From assembly GCF_008725655.1 (NCBI RefSeq), contig NZ_VYXP01000003.1, positions 186,001 through 250,000 on the forward strand: a stretch of DNA of 64,000 nt, read 5' to 3'. Below the pieces are notes generated by a model that saw only the letters and a program-made list of their open reading frames with translations, was not told where the DNA came from and did not search any database. A program made the translations under genes and the position numbers. Every line of letters starts with the position of its first letter. The stretch's first letter is position 1. This DNA is from Marinihelvus fidelis. GTDB lineage: Bacteria; Pseudomonadota; Gammaproteobacteria; Xanthomonadales; SZUA-36. This document shows positions 49,911 through 59,224 of the stretch, piece by piece.

Positions 49911-50138
49911 ATGCGCGGATTGACCCCCTTTCCAGTATTGATGGCGGCGCTGCTGCTCCTGTCGCCCGGCCTGGCCCAGGCCTACATCGGCCCCGGTCTC
50001 GGCCTTGGCGCGCTGGCCGTCATCGGCGGCATCCTGCTGTCCATCCTGATCGCCGTCTTCGCGCTGGTCTGGTACCCGCTCAAGCGCGCCCGTGCCCGTC
50101 GCCGCGCGCGCCAGCAGGACGATAATGCCGGCCACTGA
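49911..50138 (+). CDS. Small membrane protein with AYIGPG motif
   Basis: 75 residues: signal peptide (LLLLSPGLAQA), then YIGPGLGLGALAVIGGILL and a membrane helix ending in WYPLKRARARRRARQ, positive inside. Similar AYIGPG peptides occur beside polysaccharide and sulfotransferase genes in my memory, but the function is not known to me. Overlaps the sulfotransferase start by 14 bp, so the two are probably coupled. Confidence 0.7.
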   Translation: MRGLTPFPVLMAALLLLSPGLAQAYIGPGLGLGALAVIGGILLSILIAVFALVWYPLKRARARRRARQQDDNAGH

Positions 50139-51603
50139 AGCCTGGGCCATCCTGGCGGCGGCCGGTGCCGCCTGCATTGCCGCCGTCGAACTGTTCCTGC
50201 GCTGGCCCTTTATTGCCCGAATCGAGGCCGTCAACCGGGTATCACACCGCGTGCTGGACACTGTCCGGTCCGAGCGAATCTCCGATCACTGGAAAGAACA
50301 GGTCCTGCCACGCTATGCCGGCCGCATCCTGCTGGCCAGCCTGCAACTGGCCGGCCTGCTGGTCCTGTGGCTGGCCGCCGTTTCCGCGGTCTACGTACTG
50401 GTCGCGGCCGCCATCAGCCGCGACTGGGCCTTCGCGACCGAGAGCCTGGCCAGTGGCCGGGTGCAGTTGCTGCTCGTGGGTCTGGGTGTCGGCTGGGGCT
50501 TCATTCGCTCGCGAATCGGTGGCAACGGGGCGACGGAAGACTATTCACCGGCCTCAAAAATGCTGCATCGCCTGGCCCTGGACAGTCTTGGCGTCCGTGA
50601 CCTGTCCTGCCGGGTCGACCAGGCACTGGCGGGTAAAAAGGTCCGTACGACGACGGTGCAACAGCCGGTTTACGTCACCGGCCTGGCCCGCGCCGGCACG
50701 ACGATCGTGCTGGAAAGCCTTTACGCCAGTGGCGAGTTCGCGTCACTGACCTACCGGTCGATGCCGTTTGTCATGGCCCCGTGGACATGGGGCGCCATGG
50801 CCGGAAGCGGCCGCAATGACGGCGAAAAACGCGAGCGCGCCCACGGCGACCGCATCAGGATCGGCCAGGACAGCCCCGAGGCGTTCGAAGAAGTGTTCTG
50901 GAACACGTATACCGGGCGGGACACGCTCGTGCCGGGTGGGCTGAAGCCCGCCGGCGAGCCGAACAACGCCCTGCTCGAGCGCTACCGCGACTGGGTCCGG
51001 CGCATCCTGGCCAGGGACCAGCGCCGGACAGGGCTCGCCCAGCCCCGGCGATACCTGGCCAAGAACAACAACCACGTGCTGAGAATCGACGCGCTGCGCG
51101 CCGCGTTTCCCGACGCGATCATCGTCACGCCATTCCGCGACCCGCTGCGCCACGCGCTGTCACTGCTACGCCAGCACCAACGCTTCCTGGCGCGTCATGG
51201 CCAGGACCCGTTCGCCCTCGAATACATGAACTGGCTGGGTCACCACGAGTTTGGCGCCGGGCACCGGCCGTTCCTGGTGGGCGACCAGCAACGCCCTGAG
51301 AACGCTGGGGCACTACTGGACCCGCGTTACTGGCTCGACTATTGGACGGAAGTCCATGCCTGGCTGCTTGAAACGCACGGGGACCAGCTCATCTGGCTGG
51401 ACTATGAACAGCTTTGCACCACGCCAGGCCGGGCCCTGGCTGAGCTGGCGAGTCGCCTTGGCCTGCCCACCGATGCCCTGGCCGACCAGGCGGCCGGCAT
51501 CAGCGCACCGGCGCCCATCGACACGGCCGGCCTGGACATCACCGTGCCTGGCCGCACGGAAGCGCTCTACCAGGCGCTCCGTACACGCGCTGCCCGGGAC
51601 TGA
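50125..51603 (+). CDS. Membrane-associated sulfotransferase family protein
   Basis: 492 residues from ATG 50125 (AGGA six bases upstream); the frame from 50092 lacks support. Two N-terminal hydrophobic helices (about residues 7-25 and 70-125) precede a cytoplasmic sulfotransferase domain: YVTGLARAGTTIVLESL is the PAPS 5-prime phosphosulfate loop, and IIVTPFRDPLRHALSLLRQH the 3-prime phosphate site. It transfers sulfate from PAPS to a glycan or lipid acceptor. Convergent with the arylsulfotransferase-like gene, leaving one base between the stops. Confidence 0.82.
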   Translation: MPATEAWAILAAAGAACIAAVELFLRWPFIARIEAVNRVSHRVLDTVRSERISDHWKEQVLPRYAGRILLASLQLAGLLVLWLAAVSAVYVLVAAAISRDWAFATESLASGRVQLLLVGLGVGWGFIRSRIGGNGATEDYSPASKMLHRLALDSLGVRDLSCRVDQALAGKKVRTTTVQQPVYVTGLARAGTTIVLESLYASGEFASLTYRSMPFVMAPWTWGAMAGSGRNDGEKRERAHGDRIRIGQDSPEAFEEVFWNTYTGRDTLVPGGLKPAGEPNNALLERYRDWVRRILARDQRRTGLAQPRRYLAKNNNHVLRIDALRAAFPDAIIVTPFRDPLRHALSLLRQHQRFLARHGQDPFALEYMNWLGHHEFGAGHRPFLVGDQQRPENAGALLDPRYWLDYWTEVHAWLLETHGDQLIWLDYEQLCTTPGRALAELASRLGLPTDALADQAAGISAPAPIDTAGLDITVPGRTEALYQALRTRAARD

Positions 51604-51604
51604 C

Positions 51605-52975
51605 TCAACCCTGGCCGGCAGGCTCCCCGCACACCGGCAGGTCGTCGCCAAAGAAGTCTTCCGGCAGGAAGAACGCCTCTGAAAGCACCAGGTAGGAACC
51701 TTCGCCTTCGTAGACGTTGATGAAGTCAAAGACGATATTGCCCTCGGCATCCACCTCGAATACCCGGCCCTGCTCGGTAGACGTGACCAGGAAGCCACCA
51801 TCGTCCATTCGCTGGTGCTTGCCACGGCGCCAGGTGTAGAAATTGTAGGGTTGGCCCGGCATCACGGTCTCGTGCTGGTAGGTCTTGGGGTCGATCTCGA
51901 CGATGCTGGACAGCCCCCTGTGCATGTTGTTGTTGAACACCGTGATGGTGCCGTCCGCATTCCAGTCCGGATCGTGCTGGCGGCGGACGAAGCCGCTGCG
52001 CCACCACTTCAGCTTGTGGGTCACCGGGTCGAAGACCGCGATCAGGTCCAGTGAACGGAAACTCACCATCAGGTCGCCGGCCTCGAACATGGGGTAGGCG
52101 TCCGCATAGGCACGCGGCAGCGGGTCGATGTCGTTGGCGTGCCACGGCTCCTTCATCCATACCGAACCATCCGCGTTGTCCAGCTGGCGGATGCTGAGCA
52201 CGCCGACCTCCGGGTTAGCGCTGACCAGGTCGTTGATGTGGATCTGGTCCAGCACCTCGCCGGTGGCGAAATCCAGCTTGACCATGTACTTGCCCCACAT
52301 GACGTCGGTGTCGACGTTGCCCCAGGCCCACAGCTCGTTGTCATCACCGATGTCGGCGGAATGGTGAAAACCACCCTGCCGACGCCAGCGCAGGTCGCCG
52401 CACCACTCATACGCCGCCAGCTGGGTGCCGCCGTCAAAACCGACAACAATGGCGCCATCGGGCGCGATATCGAAGCCATGCGGGGAAACATTGCGGTCAA
52501 GGCGCGCCTCCCAGGGCACGTCTTCCTGCCCCAGCTGCCAGACGTTCACCAGCTTGCCGTCCGGGTCCAGGACGATGGCGCCGTGCAGTGTCTCGTCAAA
52601 ATCGAAGGTGCCAAAGATCACCCGGTAGCCCCGCGGCGCGTCCGGGCTGAGGAACACCCGGGGTGGCTGGCGCCGGTCACGAATCGGCAGGCCGTCCAGT
52701 TGCGGGTAATCCTGCGACCAGCTGTAGGGCTGCCCCAGGTCGGCCAGGTGGCGGTGCGGCAGCAGGCCCAGATCGTTCTGGATCTGCTCGGTGATGGTCG
52801 TGGTCGTGGTTTCGTCCGTCTTGAAATAGGAGGCGATCTCGATGATCGGCCCATAGGGCCAGACCTGCTTCGCCATCACGAAAACACCCAGCGCGAACGC
52901 GCCCAGGAAGACCAGCCAGGCCACCGCGGCGCGTAGCAGCCAGGTGACCAGTGCATTCTGGTGTTGCTCTGTCAT
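51605..52975 (-). CDS. Arylsulfotransferase (ASST)-like membrane-anchored propeller
   Basis: 456 residues from ATG 52975 (MTEQHQNALVTWLLR); the ORF to 53047 is unlikely. One N-terminal membrane helix (AAVAWLVFLGAFALGVFVMA) then a periplasmic beta-propeller. SPHGFDIAPDGAI, GFHHSADIGDD, EPWHANDIDPLP and FVRRQHDPDWNADG place histidines as in ASST enzymes, which move sulfate between phenolic esters without PAPS. Whether it is an active transferase is not certain. Convergent neighbour of a PAPS-type sulfotransferase. Confidence 0.8.
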   Translation of the reverse strand: MTEQHQNALVTWLLRAAVAWLVFLGAFALGVFVMAKQVWPYGPIIEIASYFKTDETTTTTITEQIQNDLGLLPHRHLADLGQPYSWSQDYPQLDGLPIRDRRQPPRVFLSPDAPRGYRVIFGTFDFDETLHGAIVLDPDGKLVNVWQLGQEDVPWEARLDRNVSPHGFDIAPDGAIVVGFDGGTQLAAYEWCGDLRWRRQGGFHHSADIGDDNELWAWGNVDTDVMWGKYMVKLDFATGEVLDQIHINDLVSANPEVGVLSIRQLDNADGSVWMKEPWHANDIDPLPRAYADAYPMFEAGDLMVSFRSLDLIAVFDPVTHKLKWWRSGFVRRQHDPDWNADGTITVFNNNMHRGLSSIVEIDPKTYQHETVMPGQPYNFYTWRRGKHQRMDDGGFLVTSTEQGRVFEVDAEGNIVFDFINVYEGEGSYLVLSEAFFLPEDFFGDDLPVCGEPAGQG

Positions 52976-53084
52976 TGTTCTGTAACCCAGGTGACGTTGC
53001 GAAACCGGGCAGTATAGTCCAACCGCCGGTTTCCGGGGATAGCCCACATGGCGCGCAACCGGCGGCCAGATGGGGCGGGTTCGC

Positions 53085-53090
53085 TATAAT
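53085..53090 (+). promoter_or_regulatory. Perfect -10 hexamer TATAAT before the M16 peptidase gene
   Basis: TATAAT 47 bp before ATG 53137. No matching -35 at 16-18 bp, so an activator may be needed. Confidence 0.4.
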
Positions 53091-53136
53091 GGGCGGATTA
53101 CGCTCCGTTCAATGATTTCTTTCCCGAGGTACGCCG

Positions 53137-55974
53137 ATGACCCGCCTGCGAACCGTGCCGGCCCTGTTGCTGGCCCTGCTGTTGCCCACCCTGCCCGTTT
53201 TCGCCGATGACAATGGCATCCTGCCCTTCGACGCGCACACCGAAACGCTCGACAACGGCCTGGAGGTCATCGTCGTCAACACCGGGTTCCCGAACCTGGT
53301 GTCGGTGCAGATCCCGGTGCAGACCGGGTCGCGCAACGAGGTGGAGCCCGGCAAGTCGGGGTTCGCGCATTTTTTTGAGCACATGATGTTCCGGGGCACG
53401 CCAAACGTGTCGGCGGCCGAGTACGAGGCCGCCATGACCCGGGCCGGTGCGCGTCGCAATGCGTACACGACCGATGACTACACGAATTATTACTCGACCT
53501 TCGCGGCCGAGGACCTGGAAGAGGTGCTGCGCATCGAGGCGGACCGCTTCCAGAACCTGGATTACTCGATCGAGGACTTCAAGACCGAGGCGCGCGCGGT
53601 GCTGGGTGAGTACAACAAGAACTCGGCCAACCCGGTGCGCCAGATCCTCGAAGTGCAGCGTGACAACGCCTACAGCCAGCACCCGTACAAGCACACGACC
53701 ATGGGCTTCATCGAGGACATCGAGGACATGCCCAACGAGTTCGACTACTCGCGCACCTTCTTTGAGCGCTGGTACCGGCCCGAGTACACGGCGCTGATTA
53801 TCGCCGGTGATGTTGACGTCGATGCCACGATGGCGCTGGTGAAGCAGTACTGGGGCAACTGGAACCCGCCGGCCGCGGAGACACTGGAGATCCCCGCCCA
53901 GGTCGCGCCTGCCGGGCCGGTGTACACCAATGTCGAGTGGCCCAGCGACACCCTGCCCTACGTGACCGTCGGCTTCCATGGCCCGGCCGTGCTGCCGGAC
54001 CCGTACGAGTGGGCCGCGCTGAACATGATTTTTGAGCTCTACTTCAGCGAGACCTCGGCGCTGTACAAGCGACTGGTGGAGCAGGAGCAGGTGGTCGACC
54101 AGTTCTTTACCTACGCGCCGCCGCGGGTTGACCCCTACCTGGCGACCATCTTCGCGCGCGTGAAGGACCCGGCGCAGGCGACCTATGTGCGCGACGAGAT
54201 CATGAAGACCTTTGCCCTGGCGCGCGCCGAACAGGTGGACGCCGAGCGCCTGGACGAGGCCAAGTCGAACCTGCGTTACGGCTTTACGCGCGGCCTGGAC
54301 AACACCGGCGACATCGCCGCCGAGCTGGCCTCGTGGGTGCATTTCGAGCGTGACTACGACACCCTGAACCGGGTCTACGCCGCCTACAACACGCTGGCGG
54401 CCAGCGACCTGCACGAGGTCGCCAACGCCTACTTTACCGATGAGCGGCTGGTGGTGACGACGCTGGCAAAGGACGGCCTGCCTGCCGACATCGGCGAGTT
54501 GCCGGCCATGGCCGTGATGGCGCCGGTGGCCGAGCCGGTCGAGCTCGACCTGCTGGTGCAGGACAACGCCCTGCCGGTCATCAACCTGAAGCTGCTGTTC
54601 GAAGTGGGCTCGGCCCATGACCCGGCCGGCAAGGAAGGCCTGGCCCGTCTGGCCGCGTCGATGATCACCGACGCCGGTTCGCGCGCCATGGCGATCAGCG
54701 AGATCAACGCGGCGATGTTTCCCATCGCGGCTTCGTTCAACGCCCAGGTCGACAAGGAAATGACTACCTTCACCGGCGTGTTCGCCGCCGAGACCTGGGT
54801 GACCTTCCTGGACCTGGCGCTGCCGATGCTGCTGGACCCGGGCTTCCGCGAGGCCGACTTCGAACGCATGCGGGACGCGCAGCTGAACACCCTGACCGAG
54901 GACCTGCGCAATAACAACGAGGAGTGGCTGAGCAAGGTCGCCCTGCAGCGGCAGGTGTTCCGTGGCACGCCCTACGCCTACCCCTCGGTGGGCACCGTCG
55001 AGGGCATCCAGGCCATCACGCTGGATGACGTCCGTGCCTTCGTCACCGAGGCCTACGCCCTTGGTCGGCTGAAAATCGGCATCAACGGCGACGTGCCGGA
55101 AGGCCTGGTCGAGCGCCTGGGCGTGGAACTGGCGGCGCTGCCGGCCGAATCCGGGCTGGAGGACAGCGGCGTTCCGGTCGCCAATATCCCGCACGGCCTG
55201 CAGGTGGAGATCATCGAGAAGGACACCCGCGCCACGGCCATCACCCTGGGCCACCCGCTGGACCTGATCCGCGGCGACGACGACTTCGCCGCGCTGTGGC
55301 TGGCCCGCACCTGGCTGGGTGAGCACCGCTCGGCGATGTCGCGCCTGTACCAGCGCATTCGCGAGGTCCGCGGCATGAATTACGGTGACTACGCCTACAT
55401 CGAATCATTCGATAACGGCATGTTCCAGTTCTTCCCGGACCCGAACAACGCGCGCAAGTCACAGCTGTTCGAGATGTGGATCCGCCCGGTGGAGCCGAAG
55501 AACGCGCACATGGCCACCCGCATCGCCATCCATGAGCTGCAGCAGCTGATCGACAACGGCCTCAGCGAAGCAGCCTTCGAGGACGTGCGCAACTACCTGT
55601 CGAAGAATGTCTTCGTCATGACCTCCACGCAGGACCAGCAACTGGGCTACGCGCTGGATTCCAACTGGTATGGTATCGATGAATTCGCCGACTACATGCG
55701 CGCCGAGCTGGCCGACATGACCGTGGATGACGTCAACGCGGCCATCCGCCGGCATTTCTCGGCCGAGAACCTGTTCATCACCTACGTGACCCAGGATGCC
55801 GAGGGCCTGAAGGCGGCGCTGGCAGAGGACGCTTTCTCGCCGATGAGCTACGACGCCGACAAGCCGCAGGCGCTGCTGGATGAAGACCAGCTGATCGGCG
55901 CGCTGGAACTGGACATCGACGCTGACGACATCAGCATTGTGCCGGTCGACAGCGTGTTCGGCGGCGCACAGTAA
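53137..55974 (+). CDS. M16-family zinc metallopeptidase
   Basis: 945 residues with a signal peptide (LLLALLLPTLPVFADD), so periplasmic. Inverted zinc motif HxxEH is H78-FF-E81-H82 (GFAHFFEHMMFRG), with downstream glutamate in FKTEARAVLGEYNKN. Two related halves, the second (from about residue 480) lacking the zinc motif, as in pitrilysin-type clam-shell proteases. Degrades small peptides or unfolded proteins. Single gene, followed by a hairpin. Confidence 0.94.
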   Translation: MTRLRTVPALLLALLLPTLPVFADDNGILPFDAHTETLDNGLEVIVVNTGFPNLVSVQIPVQTGSRNEVEPGKSGFAHFFEHMMFRGTPNVSAAEYEAAMTRAGARRNAYTTDDYTNYYSTFAAEDLEEVLRIEADRFQNLDYSIEDFKTEARAVLGEYNKNSANPVRQILEVQRDNAYSQHPYKHTTMGFIEDIEDMPNEFDYSRTFFERWYRPEYTALIIAGDVDVDATMALVKQYWGNWNPPAAETLEIPAQVAPAGPVYTNVEWPSDTLPYVTVGFHGPAVLPDPYEWAALNMIFELYFSETSALYKRLVEQEQVVDQFFTYAPPRVDPYLATIFARVKDPAQATYVRDEIMKTFALARAEQVDAERLDEAKSNLRYGFTRGLDNTGDIAAELASWVHFERDYDTLNRVYAAYNTLAASDLHEVANAYFTDERLVVTTLAKDGLPADIGELPAMAVMAPVAEPVELDLLVQDNALPVINLKLLFEVGSAHDPAGKEGLARLAASMITDAGSRAMAISEINAAMFPIAASFNAQVDKEMTTFTGVFAAETWVTFLDLALPMLLDPGFREADFERMRDAQLNTLTEDLRNNNEEWLSKVALQRQVFRGTPYAYPSVGTVEGIQAITLDDVRAFVTEAYALGRLKIGINGDVPEGLVERLGVELAALPAESGLEDSGVPVANIPHGLQVEIIEKDTRATAITLGHPLDLIRGDDDFAALWLARTWLGEHRSAMSRLYQRIREVRGMNYGDYAYIESFDNGMFQFFPDPNNARKSQLFEMWIRPVEPKNAHMATRIAIHELQQLIDNGLSEAAFEDVRNYLSKNVFVMTSTQDQQLGYALDSNWYGIDEFADYMRAELADMTVDDVNAAIRRHFSAENLFITYVTQDAEGLKAALAEDAFSPMSYDADKPQALLDEDQLIGALELDIDADDISIVPVDSVFGGAQ

Positions 55975-55982
55975 CGACGTTC

Positions 55983-56008
55983 GGAAGGGCGGCCCCGGTC
56001 GCCCTTCC
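55983..56008 (+). terminator. Hairpin terminator after the M16 gene
   Basis: GGAAGGGCG pairs with CGCCCTTCC (9 bp, loop of 8). The T-run is weak (TTAAAGCCTTT), so termination may be partial. Confidence 0.6.
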
Positions 56009-56030
56009 TTAAAGCCTTTACAATGCCCCC

Positions 56031-57095
56031 ATGTTTCGTCAAACGAAACAGGGGGTGCTCTTTCGGGCTGTCTATTGTTGTCTTGCCTTCCTCACCGGCC
56101 CACAGGCCGCGATGGCGGTAGACACCGGCGGCGGTGTCTGGGGCAATTATGCCTATGCGTTCAGTGAACCTGCCGACAGCCGTGGCTGGGGCGAACTGGG
56201 CGATGGAGCGCTGACCCTTTATCTCGACGACCAGTGGCTGTCCGGCACCTGGACCGCCTCTGTGGAAGCCCGGTTCGGTCCCGGCAGCTTCACCGACCCC
56301 GACAACAACTTCACAGGCGCCTACGCCACGCTGCACAAGGCGTGGATCGCCTGGACGCCCGACCCCGCCATCACCCTGACCCTGGGAAAATCGTCGGTAC
56401 CCTTTGCCTGGAACACCTATAACTTCTGGCCCGGTGACCTGTACATGGCCGGTTACGGCGACCAGATGGACCTGGGGCTTAAGGCCAGCGCCGACCTGGG
56501 AGAATTCCTGCTGGATGTGGCCTGGTATCACGCCGACGACTTCGGACCCACCAGTACCGATACGGTCGACGACAACGGCCACTGGGGCAGTTCGACCACC
56601 TTTCGCAAGACCCGCACCTGGGTCGGCCAGGCGCGCTGGCGGGCCGCGGAGCCGCTGACCCTGGGCCTGGCCTACCAGGACGGCGAGCTGGAAAACCTGG
56701 CCGGCGCCAGCGGGCCAGGACCGGACGGCCACCATCACGCCGCCACCGCTTTTGTCGAATTCGTCGTTGACCCGTGGTTCTCACGCCTGGCGATATACGA
56801 CATTCAGCGCACCCTGCCGGACCAGTCTCGGGTCAGCAACCAGCGCGCCGCCTTTGAGCTGGGCTGGGCCAGCGGGCCCTGGGCCGTCTACCTGGACGCT
56901 TCGGCGGCGAACCCTGACAGCCCCGGCAACACCGCCGGCACGGTCACCGCCTGGGCGCCAGGCATGCGCTACGACTATGGACCCGGCTGGATTTATGTCG
57001 AGGCGCTGCTGCAGGACGGCTACATCGATCGCGCCGGGGTGATCAACGAGGGCGATTTTGAAGCCCTGTACGTTTCCATCGATTTCTATTTCTAG
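56031..57095 (+). CDS. Outer-membrane beta-barrel porin-like protein
   Basis: 354 residues; signal peptide to about GPQAAMAVD. Alternating aromatic/polar strands (GVWGNYAYAFS, WTASVEARFGPGSF, AWIAWTPDPAITLTLGKSSVPF) and a C-terminal aromatic residue (SIDFYF) indicate an outer-membrane barrel, similar to phosphate-selective or alginate-type porins. Lies 41 bp before the BCCT transporter on the same strand, so a two-gene operon for uptake of a small charged solute is possible. Confidence 0.8.
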   Translation: MFRQTKQGVLFRAVYCCLAFLTGPQAAMAVDTGGGVWGNYAYAFSEPADSRGWGELGDGALTLYLDDQWLSGTWTASVEARFGPGSFTDPDNNFTGAYATLHKAWIAWTPDPAITLTLGKSSVPFAWNTYNFWPGDLYMAGYGDQMDLGLKASADLGEFLLDVAWYHADDFGPTSTDTVDDNGHWGSSTTFRKTRTWVGQARWRAAEPLTLGLAYQDGELENLAGASGPGPDGHHHAATAFVEFVVDPWFSRLAIYDIQRTLPDQSRVSNQRAAFELGWASGPWAVYLDASAANPDSPGNTAGTVTAWAPGMRYDYGPGWIYVEALLQDGYIDRAGVINEGDFEALYVSIDFYF

Positions 57096-57136
57096 AACCT
57101 GAATAACAACGGCGGCCCAGCCGCCACGGAGCACTC

Positions 57137-59224
57137 ATGAGCAAAAGCCCGGGACACGAGCCTTCACCCACCGAGGACCGCGATGACGCCAGCACCGAAC
57201 CGGCGACCGAGCAGGCGTCGTGGTACCGGATAAACCCGCCTGTTTTCTTTGGCGCGGGGGGGCTTTGCCTGGTCATCGTGTTGTACGCGGTTTTGTTCCA
57301 GCACTCCGCCGACGTCGTCTTCAGCCAGGTACAGGACTGGGTTGTCGTCAAGACCGGCTGGTTCTACATACTTTCGGTGGCGCTTTTCCTGATTTTCGTG
57401 GTGATCCTGGCGTTCTCCAGCTATGGCCGGATCAAGTTGGGGCCCGACCATAGTGAACCGGACTACAGCTATGCCTCGTGGTTCGCCATGCTGTTTTCCG
57501 CCGGCATGGGCATCGGCCTGATGTTTTACGGGGTGGCCGAGCCGGTCATGCATACCATGGCCCCACCGGATGCCGCGCCCGGCACAATCAACGCGGCGCG
57601 CGAAGCCATGCGCATTACATTCTTTCACTGGGGTGTTCATGCCTGGGCGATCTACGCGGTCGTGGCACTGTCCCTCGCGTATTTCGCGTTTCGCCAGGGG
57701 TTGCCGTTGACCATCCGCTCGGCGTTTTACCCCATCATCGGGGAACGCATTCACGGACCTATCGGTCACGCGGTGGATACGTTTGCCGTGCTGGGCACCA
57801 TTTTCGGTGTCGCCACTTCGTTGGGCGTGGGTGTTATCCAGGTCAATGCCGGGCTGAATTTCCTCTTCGACGCGCCGGTCAGCGCGGGTGTGCAGGTCGG
57901 CCTGATCGCCGGCATCACCGCGCTGGCGACCATCTCCGTGGTGCTCGGGCTGGACGGCGGCATCCGCCGGGTTTCGGAACTGAACATCATCCTGGCCGTG
58001 GCCCTGCTGTTATTTGTCATGCTGGCCGGCCCCACGGTATTCCTGTTCAAGACCCTGGTCCAGAACACCGGCCAGTACCTGTCCGGCCTGGTTGAAATGA
58101 CCTTCAACCTGGATGCCTACGAACCGACCGAATGGCTGGGGGGCTGGACCCTGTTCTACTGGGGATGGTGGATCGCGTGGTCCCCGTTCGTCGGCATGTT
58201 CATTGCCCGGGTTTCGCGCGGCCGGACCATCCGCGAGTTCGTCATCGGTGTGCTGATGGTGCCCACCGGTTTCACCTTCATGTGGATGACGTTTTTTGGT
58301 GACACCGCGTTGTACCTGTTGCTGATCGACGGGTTCCAGGGCCTGGGTGACGCTGTCCAGGCCGACACCTCGGTGGCGCTGTTCCGCTTCCTTGAGCACC
58401 TGCCAATGGCAGCCATCACGTCCACGCTGGCCACCCTGCTGGTCATTACATTTTTTGTTACGTCTTCGGATTCCGGCTCGTTGGTCGTGGACATGCTGAC
58501 GTCCGGCGGAACGGACGAGGAAACGCCAGTCTGGCAACGCATCTTCTGGGCGGTGACCGAGGGCGCCATTGCCGCCGCCTTGTTGCTGGCCGGTGGTCTC
58601 CAGGCCCTGCAGACCGCCACCATCGCGTCGGCCCTGCCGTTCTGCGCCGTGATGCTGCTGATGTGCTGGGGCCTGTGGAAGGCGGTGCGCGCCGACCATG
58701 CGCGCCGGATCACGCGGTACACGACGACCATTCCACCCCGAGTGGCACAGAACCCGGTCACCTGGCAGCAGCGGATCGGGCGCATCCTCGATCATGCCAG
58801 CCGGGATGAGATCACGGCGTTCATCGACGGCCGGCTGCACCAGGCCATGGACAAGGTCGCCTCGGAGTTCCGGGCACGGGGCCTGGACGCCCATGTCGGC
58901 GCGACGCCGTCAAAGGCCCGCTGGATCGAAGTTGAACATGAGGGGGTACGCGACTTCTTCTACTCGGTACACGCGCGGCCGTACTCGCCGCCCAGCTTTA
59001 TCATGCGTGACACCTCCCCCCGTCGCGGCGAAGCCCTCAGGTTCTATCACGCCGAGGTCTACCTGGCTGACGGTGGCCAGGGATACAGCGTGATGGGCTG
59101 GACAGAGGACCAGCTGATCGCCGACATCCTCGACCAGTATGAGAAGTACCTGGCCTACCTGGAGTCAATGAAACGCGCCGACGGGCTGCCCGAGGGGCTA
59201 GAGCACCGGCGCAGCCAGGCGTGA
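57137..59224 (+). CDS. BCCT-family (choline/betaine/carnitine) transporter with C-terminal cytoplasmic domain
   Basis: 695 residues, BetT-like length. About 12 helices; GMGIGLMFYGVAEP is the sodium/substrate helix, and FFHWGVHAWAIYA and WTLFYWGWWIAWSPFVGMFIARVSRG are BCCT signatures including the tryptophan-rich substrate cage. The last about 160 residues are a soluble regulatory domain, as in osmosensing BetT proteins. Imports betaine, choline or a related quaternary amine for osmoprotection. The end overlaps the convergent cls gene by 27 bp. Confidence 0.95.
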   Translation: MSKSPGHEPSPTEDRDDASTEPATEQASWYRINPPVFFGAGGLCLVIVLYAVLFQHSADVVFSQVQDWVVVKTGWFYILSVALFLIFVVILAFSSYGRIKLGPDHSEPDYSYASWFAMLFSAGMGIGLMFYGVAEPVMHTMAPPDAAPGTINAAREAMRITFFHWGVHAWAIYAVVALSLAYFAFRQGLPLTIRSAFYPIIGERIHGPIGHAVDTFAVLGTIFGVATSLGVGVIQVNAGLNFLFDAPVSAGVQVGLIAGITALATISVVLGLDGGIRRVSELNIILAVALLLFVMLAGPTVFLFKTLVQNTGQYLSGLVEMTFNLDAYEPTEWLGGWTLFYWGWWIAWSPFVGMFIARVSRGRTIREFVIGVLMVPTGFTFMWMTFFGDTALYLLLIDGFQGLGDAVQADTSVALFRFLEHLPMAAITSTLATLLVITFFVTSSDSGSLVVDMLTSGGTDEETPVWQRIFWAVTEGAIAAALLLAGGLQALQTATIASALPFCAVMLLMCWGLWKAVRADHARRITRYTTTIPPRVAQNPVTWQQRIGRILDHASRDEITAFIDGRLHQAMDKVASEFRARGLDAHVGATPSKARWIEVEHEGVRDFFYSVHARPYSPPSFIMRDTSPRRGEALRFYHAEVYLADGGQGYSVMGWTEDQLIADILDQYEKYLAYLESMKRADGLPEGLEHRRSQA

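Noticed and set aside
53098-55326. 742-residue frame antisense to the M16 gene
   Set aside because: Same GC effect; the peptidase has signal peptide and zinc motif on the plus strand.
57111-57125. GGCGGC-CCA-GCCGCC hairpin before the BCCT ribosome site
   Set aside because: Could sequester the ribosome site but is short and common in GC-rich DNA; no supporting evidence.
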